Of a stretch of DNA of 64,000 nt, positions 8,887 through 17,389 are shown piece after piece. Each line of letters begins with the position of its first letter. Within the stretch, counting starts at the first letter, position 1. Under the pieces are notes generated by a model. It did no database searches and was not told where the DNA came from. It saw nothing but the letters and a program-made list of their open reading frames with translations. The DNA comes from RPQJ01 sp963696545 (GTDB taxonomy: Bacteria > Pseudomonadota > Gammaproteobacteria > Steroidobacterales > Steroidobacteraceae): assembly GCA_963696545.1 (NCBI GenBank), contig CAVOKQ010000007.1, positions 434,001 through 498,000 of the forward strand, written 5' to 3'. The translations under genes and the position numbers were made by a program.

Positions 8887-9504
8887 TCAATCCTCGCCGA
8901 AGGGCTCCGGCAGGCGCACGCCCAGTTCCCGGAGGCTGCGCCGCGTCTCGAGCGGGCTGCAGTGCTGGATGGCCGTCCAGCCGCATGCGCGGGCGCCGGC
9001 CACGTTGCGCGCGAGATCATCCACGAACACGGTCGCCGCGGGATCGAGGTCGAAGCGCCGTTCCGCCTCGCGGTAGATCGCGGCGCTCGGCTTGACGGCG
9101 CCGACACGGAACGAGGCGATCGCCCCGTGCCCGACACTCGCGATACCGTACTCGGCGTCGAGGTGGCTCCAGTGCAGGTCACCGACGTTCGACAACAGAT
9201 ACACGCGGTACTCGCCCATGAGGCCCTGCGCGAGCTCGAACATCTCCGCCGAGCGGTCGAACATGTCGAGCCAGCGGCGCTCGAGGTCACGCGGGTCGAG
9301 CGGGCGCAACGCCGAAGCGGCGATCCGGTCCAGCAGGTCGCGACCCGTGATCTCGCCGCGCTCGTGGGCGTCGAGGTCGATCGTGGCGAGCCACCCGGGC
9401 AGGTCGGCCATGTCGATGCCGGCCTCGGTGAGGTACTGCACGAACGGCTGGTAGCGCAGGCGCACCAGCACGCCACCGACGTCGAAGACCACGTTGCGGA
9501 TCAT
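8887..9504 (-). CDS. HAD-superfamily hydrolase
   Basis: This is a 205-residue HAD phosphatase of the YihX/alpha-D-glucose-1-phosphatase-like type. Motif I, VVFDVGGVLVRL, starts at about residue 4 (the second position is G where a catalytic Asp is usual, as in several YihX-like members). Motif II is VYLLSNVGDLHW. The region GAVKPSAAIYREAERRF holds the motif III lysine, and motif IV is ATVFVDDLARNVAGARACG. The ATG at 9504 overlaps the stop of the upstream antiporter gene (ATGA), and this favours it over an in-frame ATG four codons upstream. The substrate is unknown. Confidence 0.84.
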   Translation of the reverse strand: MIRNVVFDVGGVLVRLRYQPFVQYLTEAGIDMADLPGWLATIDLDAHERGEITGRDLLDRIAASALRPLDPRDLERRWLDMFDRSAEMFELAQGLMGEYRVYLLSNVGDLHWSHLDAEYGIASVGHGAIASFRVGAVKPSAAIYREAERRFDLDPAATVFVDDLARNVAGARACGWTAIQHCSPLETRRSLRELGVRLPEPFGED

Positions 9505-10694
9505 GTGTGGGGTTGCCATCCGAGCGTGAACAGCAGAACCAGGAAGCCGGCGACGTAGGCGAGCGCGACGTGCCAGCCGCCCACGAGCCAGCGGCCGACC
9601 GAACGGCTCTCGGGAAACAGGTTGGTGATCGCCACGCCAGCCGACGATCCGAACCAGATCATCGAGCCGCCGAAGCCCACGGCGTACGCGAGCATGCCCC
9701 AGTCGTAGCCGCCCTGCTCCAGCGCGAGCTTGGTGAGCGGGATGTTGTCGAACACGGCCGAGACGAAGCCGAGGCCGAATGCCGTGTGCCACGAGGCCGC
9801 CGGCAAGCGCTCGACCGGCATCAACGATGCCGCGAGCACGAGGCACAACAGGAACAGCGTGCCACGCAGCGCGCCTCGCAGCACGGACCAGTCCGGTGCA
9901 CGCCAGGGCGCGGTCGCAAGCAGCGCGACCCACACCGCGAGGCCGATGAAAGGGAAGCGCGATCCGAGGTCGGGGAATTCGATGTTCACGACGACGTTGG
10001 TGACGATCGCGGCCGCCAGGATCAGGCCGACGATGGCAACGCGAGCCAGGTCTACGGACAAGTTCTTCGCGGCAAGCCTGACGATCGGCGCGTAGCGCTG
10101 CTGCTGCAGCGAGGCCGGCACACCGCACACCAGCAGCGCCACGCCCGCCGCCACGTACGCATGCACGACTTCGCGCGGACTCACGCCGTCGATCCACATC
10201 ATCGTGGTCGTGGTGTCACCGACCACGCTGCCCGAGCCGCCGGCGTTCGATGCGGCGACGATCGCGGCGATGTAGCCGACGTGCACCTTGTGCTTGTACA
10301 CCGAGGCCGCGACCGTGCCGCCGATCAGCGCCGCCGCGATGTTGTCGAGGAAGCTCGACAGCACGAACACCAGCACCAGCAGCACGAAGCCGCCGCGCCA
10401 GTCGTCGGGCAGCAGGTCCGGCAGCCGGTCCGGCACGCGGCTCTGCTCGAAATGTCGCGACAGCAGCGCAAAGCCCATCAGCAGGCAGAACAGGTTCGCG
10501 AGCACGACCCACTCGTGGCCCAGGTGTTGCAGCAACCCGAAGGGCCCCGAAATGCCGTGGAATCCCGTGACCGCGAGCTTGTAGGCGACGATCGCAGCCA
10601 GCCCCGTCGCCGCGACCTCGAGCGTCCGGTTGTGGAATAGCGCGACGCCCGCAAGCGTGAGCGCGAATAGCACGAATTCGAGCGGAATGCCCAT
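9501..10694 (-). CDS. NhaD/ArsB-type Na+/H+ antiporter-like permease
   Basis: The protein has 397 residues and about eleven hydrophobic segments. It contains the two helix-break repeats expected of the ArsB/NhaD ion-transporter superfamily: FLDNIAAALIGGTVA with AASNAGGSGSVVGDTTTTMM in the first half, and SAVFDNIPLTKLAL with GFGGSMIWFGSSAGVAITN in the second. The start at 10694 is where the hydrophobic alignment begins; 7 bases separate it from comB. It probably exchanges Na+ for H+ across the inner membrane, but another anion or dicarboxylate substrate cannot be ruled out. Confidence 0.8.
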   Translation of the reverse strand: MGIPLEFVLFALTLAGVALFHNRTLEVAATGLAAIVAYKLAVTGFHGISGPFGLLQHLGHEWVVLANLFCLLMGFALLSRHFEQSRVPDRLPDLLPDDWRGGFVLLVLVFVLSSFLDNIAAALIGGTVAASVYKHKVHVGYIAAIVAASNAGGSGSVVGDTTTTMMWIDGVSPREVVHAYVAAGVALLVCGVPASLQQQRYAPIVRLAAKNLSVDLARVAIVGLILAAAIVTNVVVNIEFPDLGSRFPFIGLAVWVALLATAPWRAPDWSVLRGALRGTLFLLCLVLAASLMPVERLPAASWHTAFGLGFVSAVFDNIPLTKLALEQGGYDWGMLAYAVGFGGSMIWFGSSAGVAITNLFPESRSVGRWLVGGWHVALAYVAGFLVLLFTLGWQPHT

Positions 10695-10701
10695 GCGTTC
10701 A

Positions 10702-11400
10702 TCAGGCCGCGGGCCAGATTCGCTCGAGTTCGAGCGGCTGGCCCGGCTTGTGCGCCAGCCTGAGCACGAAGTCGAACCGATCGACCTCGGTGCAGTAGTC
10801 GAAATCCTCGAGCGGCGCCCAGTCGCAGGCCGGGTCGAAGAACTTCCGGGCGGCGGGCGCATTACGCAGCCGGTCGCGGACCTCGCCGAGCGGCGCGCTG
10901 CCGCCTTCCAGCAGCGTCTTCAGGCATTGCGCGTACAGGTCGTCCTCGGCACAGCGTTCCCGCGCCTCGTGTCCCATGCGCACCAGCGACACGCGCTGCG
11001 GAGCCTTTGCCACGAGGTAGCGGTGCACGGCCGAAATGTTGACGAACGAGCCGGTCAGCACCTCGTCGGCCGCCGAGGCGTTTACCAGTCCCTGCGTGCC
11101 GGCATGGGTCGTGTGCACGAACACCTTGCCGCTCAGGTCGAGCGCGCGGACCTCGGTCGGTGAGTTGCCGATGTCGAATCCAGGCAGCTTGCGTGCGTGC
11201 CGTTCTCCTGCCAGCACCGCACCGGGAAAGCGCCGGCTGAGTTCGAACGCCTCGGCGATCTCGCCGACCGGGAAGACCCGCGCCGCTCCCCGGTCGAACG
11301 CGTGCGGTGCCACCGAGAACGCACGGAAGACGTCGATCACGACTGCGATGCCGCGGGCGTCGAGCGCACCCGCGACGTGGTCCAGAACTTCAACCTGCAT
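10702..11400 (-). CDS. comB: 2-phosphosulfolactate phosphatase family protein (ComB)
   Basis: The protein has 232 residues and the ComB fold. Family signatures are GIAVVIDVFRAFSVAPHAF near the start, LAGERHARKLPGFDIGNSP, the loop VFVHTTHAGTQGLVNASAADEVLTGSFVN, and CAEDDLYAQCL. In methanogens ComB dephosphorylates 2-phosphosulfolactate in coenzyme M synthesis. No other coenzyme M genes are visible here, so the bacterial substrate is open. The start overlaps the end of the decarboxylase gene by 11 bases. Confidence 0.85.
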   Translation of the reverse strand: MQVEVLDHVAGALDARGIAVVIDVFRAFSVAPHAFDRGAARVFPVGEIAEAFELSRRFPGAVLAGERHARKLPGFDIGNSPTEVRALDLSGKVFVHTTHAGTQGLVNASAADEVLTGSFVNISAVHRYLVAKAPQRVSLVRMGHEARERCAEDDLYAQCLKTLLEGGSAPLGEVRDRLRNAPAARKFFDPACDWAPLEDFDYCTEVDRFDFVLRLAHKPGQPLELERIWPAA

Positions 11401-12550
11401 TGCGTCGCCTCCGTCGCTGATTCACCGCGATGATCTTCGCGCGGGGAACGAAATTGAAATCGGTCGCGGTCGCTGCCGTGTAAGCGCCCATCACGCGGCC
11501 CGTCAGCAGGTCGCCGATCTGGAGCTCCGGCAGCGGGATGTCCTCGCGAATCACGTCGATGCTGTCGCAGGTGGGCCCCGCGAGAACGCTCGGCAACCGC
11601 GGACCCTTGCGGTCGAGGCAGTCCACCGGGTAGAGCATGTGGTCGTAGAGCTGGCCGCTGAAAGAGCCGTACAGTCCGTCGTCGAGGTAGTACCACCAGC
11701 GACCTCCGCGCTCGGCCCTGCCCACGACCGAGGCGATACACGTGCCGGCGGGTCCGGCGATGAAGCGACCGGGCTCCGCGATCACGCGCACGCCGCGCGG
11801 CAACGTCCGCAATTCGCGGCGGATCGGCTGGCAGAACTTGCGTATCGCCTGCACCTGCCCCGAGTAGGCAACCGGGAACCCGCCGCCGATGTCGAGCACG
11901 TCGAGGTCGTGGCCGTCGCGCCGTGCCTGCAGCATCAGCTCGCGGCACGCGTCGATCGCCTCGACGTACTTGGTCGTGTCGGCGACCTGCGATCCGACGT
12001 GGAACGACAGCCCGCGCACGCGAATGCCGAGCGACCGCGCGAGCTCGAGCATCGGTCTCACGGCAGCGGCCTCGCAACCGAATTTTCGCGACAGGTCGAC
12101 GACTGCCGCCGGATTACGGAACGACAGGCGCAACAGCAGTTGTGCGCGGCTGCGACAGGCGGCGAACTTACGCACCTCGTCCGGGTTGTCGGCGACGAAC
12201 ACCCGGATGCCGAAGCGCAACGCGGCCACGATGTCCCGCTCGTGCTTGATCGGGTGAGTGTGGATGCAGCGGTCCGGCGACACGCGCTGCGAACGGACGA
12301 GCTCGATCTCGCCCGTGGTCGCGACGTCGAACGATGCACCGAGGTCACGCAGCGTCGCCACGACGGGCGCGACCGGCAACGGCTTCAGCGCGTAATGGAG
12401 CCCGACGCCCGGCAGCGCGGCCGCGAGCGCACGGTACTGCTCGCGGATTGTCTCGCAGTCGACGACGACGAGCGGCGAGCCGTGCTGCCGTACGAGCTTG
12501 CGGAAGTCTTCCGGACCCGGCCGCGGGAATACGCGCCGGCCACTCGTCAC
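11390..12550 (-). CDS. Fold-III PLP-dependent decarboxylase (ornithine/lysine/diaminopimelate type)
   Basis: The protein has 386 residues and an alanine-racemase-like barrel with the PLP lysine at Lys56 (LHYALKPLP). The substrate-contact motif HVGSQ, the phosphate-binding VLDIGGGFP, the AEPGRFI motif and the C-terminal catalytic-cysteine motif CDSID are all present, so it should be an active decarboxylase. The pattern is closest to eukaryote-like ornithine decarboxylases, although diaminopimelate or lysine could be the substrate. A link to polyamine synthesis is inferred. It overlaps sua5 by 4 bases and comB by 11. Confidence 0.86.
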   Translation of the reverse strand: MTSGRRVFPRPGPEDFRKLVRQHGSPLVVVDCETIREQYRALAAALPGVGLHYALKPLPVAPVVATLRDLGASFDVATTGEIELVRSQRVSPDRCIHTHPIKHERDIVAALRFGIRVFVADNPDEVRKFAACRSRAQLLLRLSFRNPAAVVDLSRKFGCEAAAVRPMLELARSLGIRVRGLSFHVGSQVADTTKYVEAIDACRELMLQARRDGHDLDVLDIGGGFPVAYSGQVQAIRKFCQPIRRELRTLPRGVRVIAEPGRFIAGPAGTCIASVVGRAERGGRWWYYLDDGLYGSFSGQLYDHMLYPVDCLDRKGPRLPSVLAGPTCDSIDVIREDIPLPELQIGDLLTGRVMGAYTAATATDFNFVPRAKIIAVNQRRRRRNAG

Positions 12551-13587
12551 TGCCCGACGTCCTCACCGAAGTCCGCGCGCAGCGCCGCGATGTCGGGATC
12601 CACCGTGACCACGTTCTCCGCCGATGCGGCGCGATGCAGCCGGTCGCGAACCGCGTCCCAGGCCTCGCCGGCGGGGACTTCCTCGACCAGGATCTCGGCC
12701 GCCCCGGACTTGTCGAGCGCGCGCAGGTTGACGTAGAGCTCGCGCGCGTAGACGTCGGCGCGCCGCCCCGCGTTGATCCACGTCATGAACTTGTTGGCGA
12801 CGCGCGGCGGCCGCATCGCCAGCACGGCCACGCGCTCGTGTTCCGCGGTGAGGTGCGAAACCACTTCCTCGAGCCTGCGGCTGTTGACGATGCTGAGCGG
12901 CGTCGCCGGCGCGTAGTGCTTCACGTCGGAGCCCGGCACCCGCGGCGACTCTGCTTCCGCGCGGCCCTGGACCTCCGGGACGACCGTGCGCAGCTGTGTC
13001 AGCGTGATGAATCCCGGGCGCAGCATGCGCGGCACCGTGTCGACGCATGAGACGATCGTGGACTCAAGGCCGATCTTGCAGTCGCCGCCGTCGAGCACGA
13101 CGCGGACCGCGTCGCCGAATTCCTCGCGCACGTGCTCGACCCGCGTCGGGCTGACGTGGCCATACCGATTGGCCGAGGGCGCCGCGATGCCGCTGCCGAA
13201 CGCGCGCAGCAGCTGCTGTGCGACGGGGTGCCCGGGCACGCGGACCGCGACGGTGTCCTGCCCTCCCGTGATGGCGAGATCGACGGCCGGCGCGCGACGC
13301 AGCACCAGCGTCAGTGGACCGGGCCAGAAGTGCTCGGCCAGCGTCTTCGCCGCCGGCGGGACCGTCAGTGCCCAGCGCTCGAGCAGCCGCGGGTGATCGA
13401 TGTGCACGATCAGCGGATGCGTGGCGGGCCGGCCCTTGAGTTCGAACACCTTGCGGACCGCATCCGGATTCTGCGCGTCGGCGCCGAGACCGTAGACCGT
13501 CTCGGTCGGAAACGCGATGACCTCGCCCTCGCGCAGCGCTTCGACGGCGCGATCGATGTCTTCCTGGGGCAGGCGGGCCGTAACCAT
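12547..13587 (-). CDS. sua5: L-threonylcarbamoyladenylate synthase, Sua5 type
   Basis: The enzyme makes threonylcarbamoyl-AMP from threonine, bicarbonate and ATP for t6A37 of tRNAs decoding ANN codons. The YrdC/Sua5 core has EVIAFPTETVYGLGADAQN, the KGRPATHPLIVH motif, FWPGPLTLVLRR, IAAPSANRYGHVSPT and VPRMLRPG. The extra C-terminal domain (about residues 200-346) marks the longer Sua5 form rather than short TsaC. The start at 13587 is placed by homology. A 62-base gap separates it from the HtrA-like gene, the longest gap in this cluster. Confidence 0.92.
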   Translation of the reverse strand: MVTARLPQEDIDRAVEALREGEVIAFPTETVYGLGADAQNPDAVRKVFELKGRPATHPLIVHIDHPRLLERWALTVPPAAKTLAEHFWPGPLTLVLRRAPAVDLAITGGQDTVAVRVPGHPVAQQLLRAFGSGIAAPSANRYGHVSPTRVEHVREEFGDAVRVVLDGGDCKIGLESTIVSCVDTVPRMLRPGFITLTQLRTVVPEVQGRAEAESPRVPGSDVKHYAPATPLSIVNSRRLEEVVSHLTAEHERVAVLAMRPPRVANKFMTWINAGRRADVYARELYVNLRALDKSGAAEILVEEVPAGEAWDAVRDRLHRAASAENVVTVDPDIAALRADFGEDVGQ

Positions 13588-13614
13588 CCGCGAATGATAG
13601 CCGCAATGAAACAG

Positions 13615-13630
13615 GGCCGCTCGCGCGGCC
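13615..13630 (-). terminator. Weak hairpin between HtrA-like gene and sua5
   Basis: A perfect inverted repeat GGCCGC-GCGA-GCGGCC (minus strand) lies in the 62-base gap and is followed only by CTGTTTCATT. The short T content makes it at best a partial terminator or attenuator. A sua5 promoter could also lie here, but no clear -35/-10 pair is seen. Confidence 0.35.
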
Positions 13631-13649
13631 TTGGCGTCCGTGACGGGGA

Positions 13650-16460
13650 TCAACCGATCGGGGTGCGCACCCACCCGGCAGGCGTGAGGTCGAGCTCGGA
13701 CGTCGGCCAGTAGTGCAGGTCGAGCTTCAGCGTGATCACCTCGACCGTCCCGTTCCAGGTGATGGTCTTGAGCCGTACCGCGGATCGATCAGCTCGGCCG
13801 CGGACCGCGGCGATGAACGCGTCCAGGTCGGGCGTCGGGCGGCCATCCACTTCGACGATCCGGCGACCGGCGAACAGCTTGTACCGCGTCGATGGCGAAC
13901 CGTAGGAGAAGTACGCAACGAACACGCCCTCAGGCGGAATGCCGCGCTGTGCGGACATCGCGCGATGCGGCTCGTGCAGCACCGCGCCTGCCCACAGCAA
14001 CAGCCGGTCTATGTCGTGGCCACTGAGCGCGACCGTCTCGACATCGATGATCTTCTCTTCCCCGTCGCGCAGCACCATGACGGCGACGCGCTTTGACTGG
14101 GTAGCGAGTTCGACGTCGCGGAACCTGCTGACCGCGCGCCCGTCGATGGCGAGCAGCAAGTCGCCCTCGCGCAGCAGGCTGGCAGCCGGCGAACCTGCGA
14201 CGACGCGGGCCACGCTCAGCACCTGCCGGTGCGCGCCGCTGGCCGCTTCGAGGCGCTGCACCCACTGATCCGGCAGTCCCAGCTTGCGTGCCTGGGAGAT
14301 CGGCACCGCCTCGAACTCCGCCTCGAGCGAGTAGATCGGACGGTTCGCCCGCACGGCCTCGACCGCTTCCTCGACCAGTGCGACCGACATGCCGCGGTTG
14401 ACCTGGCTCAGGTCGCGCCCGCCGTCGACGGCGAAACTCGACCACAGCGCCTGGACCTTGCCGTTGCGCCCGACGATCACACCGTCGAAATCCGCGGGGC
14501 CGTTCACCAGCGTCGCGACTTCGAGGTTCGCCTCGCGGAACTGCAGCGTGCGCGACAACGGAAAATTGACGTCGTCGACGGACGCGACCGTAGTCGCGAT
14601 CGAGCGGACCCTGGAATCGCTGGCGAGACCGATCACGGTCACCGGCTCGCCGGACACGAGCTCGCGGGAATCGAGCCGGGCCGAGCGGATCGGCGTGCCG
14701 TCCAGCAGCGCCGGATCGAACGAGACGATCGCGAGGTTGTGCAGCGGATGCACGTACTCGACCTTGCCGGGCACCTCGACCGAGCCGCCGAACGTCAGCC
14801 GCACGTCGCCCACCGGCACCGGCACAGTGTTGCGATCCACGGCAACGAGGCCGCGCCCCGCGTCGACCACCAGGCCTGTGCCGTGGTAATTGCGCTCGGT
14901 GACGCCCGCCACCGAGAACGGCATGAAGAAATTGACCATCACCAGTGACGGCGCGATGCGATCCGCGAGTGGCTCGCCGGTCGCTGCGAACGAAGTACGC
15001 GCCGGCGTCGCCGTGACGGCGGGCGGCGCAGGCGGAAGCTCGCTGCACGGCCAGTAACCGCTCTTGTCGTCGCGAGCGCACCGGTCCGCCGCGAACCAGC
15101 GGCGGTCCATGCGCACGACGCGTGTCTCGCTGCCGGTCGGGTCGTCGAGCGTCGTGTAGCGCAGTGCCATCCGCGCGCCGTCCGGCAGGGCTGCCACGGC
15201 CGACTCGAACTCGGCGACGTTCCTGACGGACTTGCCGGCGACACTCGAGATCACCGCGCCGCGGGGCACGCCGGCCGCACCGAGCGCGTAGCCCGGATTC
15301 GCGACGAACACGCCCTGCACCGGGGCGTTCATGTGGCGGGCCATCTGGTACGACAGGTCGTGCACGACCGCGTCGCCGAACTCCAGGTAAGCCGCCGGTG
15401 TGATGGACGTCAGGTCCTGCACCACGAGCTGCTTCTCGATGATCGCACCGCCCCGCTCCAGCTCGACGCTGATCGACTGCCCCACCGACGAGTCGAGCAC
15501 GTCGGCGAGCGGATCGAACGTGGCAACCAGGCGGCCATTGACGCGGACCAGGATGTCGCCGGGTTGCAGCGCCCCTTCGGCCGGTGAGCCCGGCTGCACC
15601 TCGCTCACGACCAGCATCCCCGTCAGGCCCGGCCCGGCCTTGCGTGCTTCCGCTTCCGTTTGCGGCTTGAGACCGAGCCGCGCGAGCTCGTCGTACGGCG
15701 TGTACGTGAAGACGGTCTGCAGCGTGCCTCGCGTCACCGGACGACCGGCACGGACCAGGTCGAACGCCCGCTGCACGCGGCCGAGCGGCAGGAAGAAACT
15801 CGACGCGGCGCCGGTGCTGCCGCCGGCGTTCAAGCCTACGACGCGGCCCTCGATGTCGATCACCGGCGACCCCGACGAGCCGCCGGAGGTGCCCGATGCC
15901 GCCTGGATGTAGAACGTGTTGAAGTCGTTGTACTTGCCGACGCCGTACTCCGGCGCGCTGCGATCGAGCCGCGCGAGCGTGCCCGCCAGGATCGACAGCT
16001 GCTCGCCCGCGTCGTTGCCGAGCACGCGGATCTCGACCCCGACCTTCGCGCCCTGCGGATAGAGCGGCAGCGCAGCGGGCTTCACGAAGCGCAGCTTCTT
16101 CGGGTCGTAGCGATAGAAGCCGAAGTCGTGCACGGGATCGCGGTAAACCGCCTGCAGCTCGACCTCTTCACGGTTCTGGAATACCGCGGTGGCCACGACC
16201 GGGCCCGGCGTCACGACGTGACGGTTCGTCAGGATCAGCCCGTTCTCCGCGTCGACGACGAAGCCCGTGGCCTGGCTCGACTGGTTCCACTCGGTGTCGA
16301 ACGCACGGGCCTGGTCGATCTCGATCGTCACGACCGATGGCGCCACGCGGGAAAGCGTCTTGTCCCACACGGGCGTCTCGGCCCTGCCGACCGACGGCGC
16401 GGCGAGCGCGGCTACGAACGTGGCCGCCCACGCGATCAGGGGCAGCCGGGCAACGATCAC
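13650..16460 (-). CDS. Tandem HtrA-like serine protease with several PDZ domains, exported
   Basis: This 936-residue protein starts with a signal peptide (LIAWAATFVAALAAPSVGRA). The first trypsin-like domain has a full HtrA triad: His81 in LTNRHVV, Asp112 in DPVHDFGFYRYD and Ser196 in SGTSGGSSGSPV. PDZ repeats follow, with GMLVVSEVQPGSPAEGALQPGDILVRVNG and GAVISSVAGKSVRN recognisable. A second protease-like domain begins near 510 (APSLVMVNFF), but its triad positions read VAVDRNTV, PLHNLAIVSFD and GPADFDGVIVG, so it is degenerate. More PDZ-like sequence follows (ASLLREGDLLLAIDGRAV, RIVEVDGRPTPDLD). This active-plus-inactive layout resembles yeast Nma111. It presumably handles envelope protein quality control. 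Its start overlaps the PfkB stop (ATGA). Confidence 0.85.
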   Translation of the reverse strand: MIVARLPLIAWAATFVAALAAPSVGRAETPVWDKTLSRVAPSVVTIEIDQARAFDTEWNQSSQATGFVVDAENGLILTNRHVVTPGPVVATAVFQNREEVELQAVYRDPVHDFGFYRYDPKKLRFVKPAALPLYPQGAKVGVEIRVLGNDAGEQLSILAGTLARLDRSAPEYGVGKYNDFNTFYIQAASGTSGGSSGSPVIDIEGRVVGLNAGGSTGAASSFFLPLGRVQRAFDLVRAGRPVTRGTLQTVFTYTPYDELARLGLKPQTEAEARKAGPGLTGMLVVSEVQPGSPAEGALQPGDILVRVNGRLVATFDPLADVLDSSVGQSISVELERGGAIIEKQLVVQDLTSITPAAYLEFGDAVVHDLSYQMARHMNAPVQGVFVANPGYALGAAGVPRGAVISSVAGKSVRNVAEFESAVAALPDGARMALRYTTLDDPTGSETRVVRMDRRWFAADRCARDDKSGYWPCSELPPAPPAVTATPARTSFAATGEPLADRIAPSLVMVNFFMPFSVAGVTERNYHGTGLVVDAGRGLVAVDRNTVPVPVGDVRLTFGGSVEVPGKVEYVHPLHNLAIVSFDPALLDGTPIRSARLDSRELVSGEPVTVIGLASDSRVRSIATTVASVDDVNFPLSRTLQFREANLEVATLVNGPADFDGVIVGRNGKVQALWSSFAVDGGRDLSQVNRGMSVALVEEAVEAVRANRPIYSLEAEFEAVPISQARKLGLPDQWVQRLEAASGAHRQVLSVARVVAGSPAASLLREGDLLLAIDGRAVSRFRDVELATQSKRVAVMVLRDGEEKIIDVETVALSGHDIDRLLLWAGAVLHEPHRAMSAQRGIPPEGVFVAYFSYGSPSTRYKLFAGRRIVEVDGRPTPDLDAFIAAVRGRADRSAVRLKTITWNGTVEVITLKLDLHYWPTSELDLTPAGWVRTPIG

Positions 16461-17389
16461 AGCGCTCGACCGAAAGCCGACCGGAACCGGTCGCGGAACT
16501 CATCCATCGTGAATTCGTGGTGCTGCGTGCCCGCGTGGCCGACCTTGATCGCGCCCATCAGCGACGCCAAGCGGCCGGTCGTCTCCCAGTCGAGGCCGTT
16601 CATCAGTCCGAAGATCAGACCGGCACGATAGGCGTCACCGCAACCGGTGGGATCGACCACGGCCTCGGGGACCGCCGCAGGAATCATGTGCTCGCGGCCA
16701 CCCGCGTGAATCACGCTGCCCTCGGCGCCGCGCGTCACGATCAGCGCCCGCACCCGGCTCGCGATCTCGCGGTGCGACAGGCCGGTGCGCTCGCAAAGCA
16801 GCTGGCCCTCGTAGTCGTTGACCGCGATCCACGTCGCCTGCGAAACAAACTCGAGCAGCTCCTCGCCGTCGAACATCGGCAGCCCCTGCCCCGGGTCGAA
16901 CAGCACCGGGATGCCGGCTGCGGCGAACTGGGCCGCGTGCTGGACCATGCCGTCGCGGCCGTCCGGGGCCACCAACCCGAGCGTGCAGCCCGCCACCTGA
17001 CCGACGTGATTCACGTGCGAGTGACTCATCGCGCCGGGGTGGAACGCAGTGATCTGGTTGTCGTCGAGATCGGTGGTGATGAAGGCCTGCGCAGTGAACT
17101 CGTCGTCCACGACGCGCACCTGCGAAACGTCGACCGAACGATCGCGCAGCCACTGCCCGTACGGCGCGAAGTCGTGGCCAACCGTCGCCATCGGCAGGCC
17201 CGAGCCGCCGAGCAGCCGCAGGTTGTAGGCGATGTTGCCCGCGCAGCCGCCGAAGTTGCGCCGCATCTTCGGCACCAGGAACGACACGTTCAGCAGGTGG
17301 ATCCGGTCCGGCAGGATGTGGTCCCGGAAACGCCCCGGGAACACCATCACGGTGTCGAACGCGATCGAGCCGCAGATGAGCGCGGTCAC
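16457..17389 (-). CDS. PfkB-family carbohydrate/nucleoside kinase (adenosine kinase-like)
   Basis: The protein has 310 residues and a ribokinase fold. It has LICGSIAFDTVMVF at the start, the first PfkB signature region NFGGCAGNIAYNLRLLGGSG, and the second signature VVDPTGCGDAYRAGLIFGL with the catalytic Asp and anion hole. The sequence matches bacterial kinases usually labelled adenosine kinase, but the sugar or nucleoside substrate cannot be fixed from motifs. The GTG start at 17389 is chosen because it overlaps the gcvPB stop as GTGA. Confidence 0.86.
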   Translation of the reverse strand: MTALICGSIAFDTVMVFPGRFRDHILPDRIHLLNVSFLVPKMRRNFGGCAGNIAYNLRLLGGSGLPMATVGHDFAPYGQWLRDRSVDVSQVRVVDDEFTAQAFITTDLDDNQITAFHPGAMSHSHVNHVGQVAGCTLGLVAPDGRDGMVQHAAQFAAAGIPVLFDPGQGLPMFDGEELLEFVSQATWIAVNDYEGQLLCERTGLSHREIASRVRALIVTRGAEGSVIHAGGREHMIPAAVPEAVVDPTGCGDAYRAGLIFGLMNGLDWETTGRLASLMGAIKVGHAGTQHHEFTMDEFRDRFRSAFGRAL

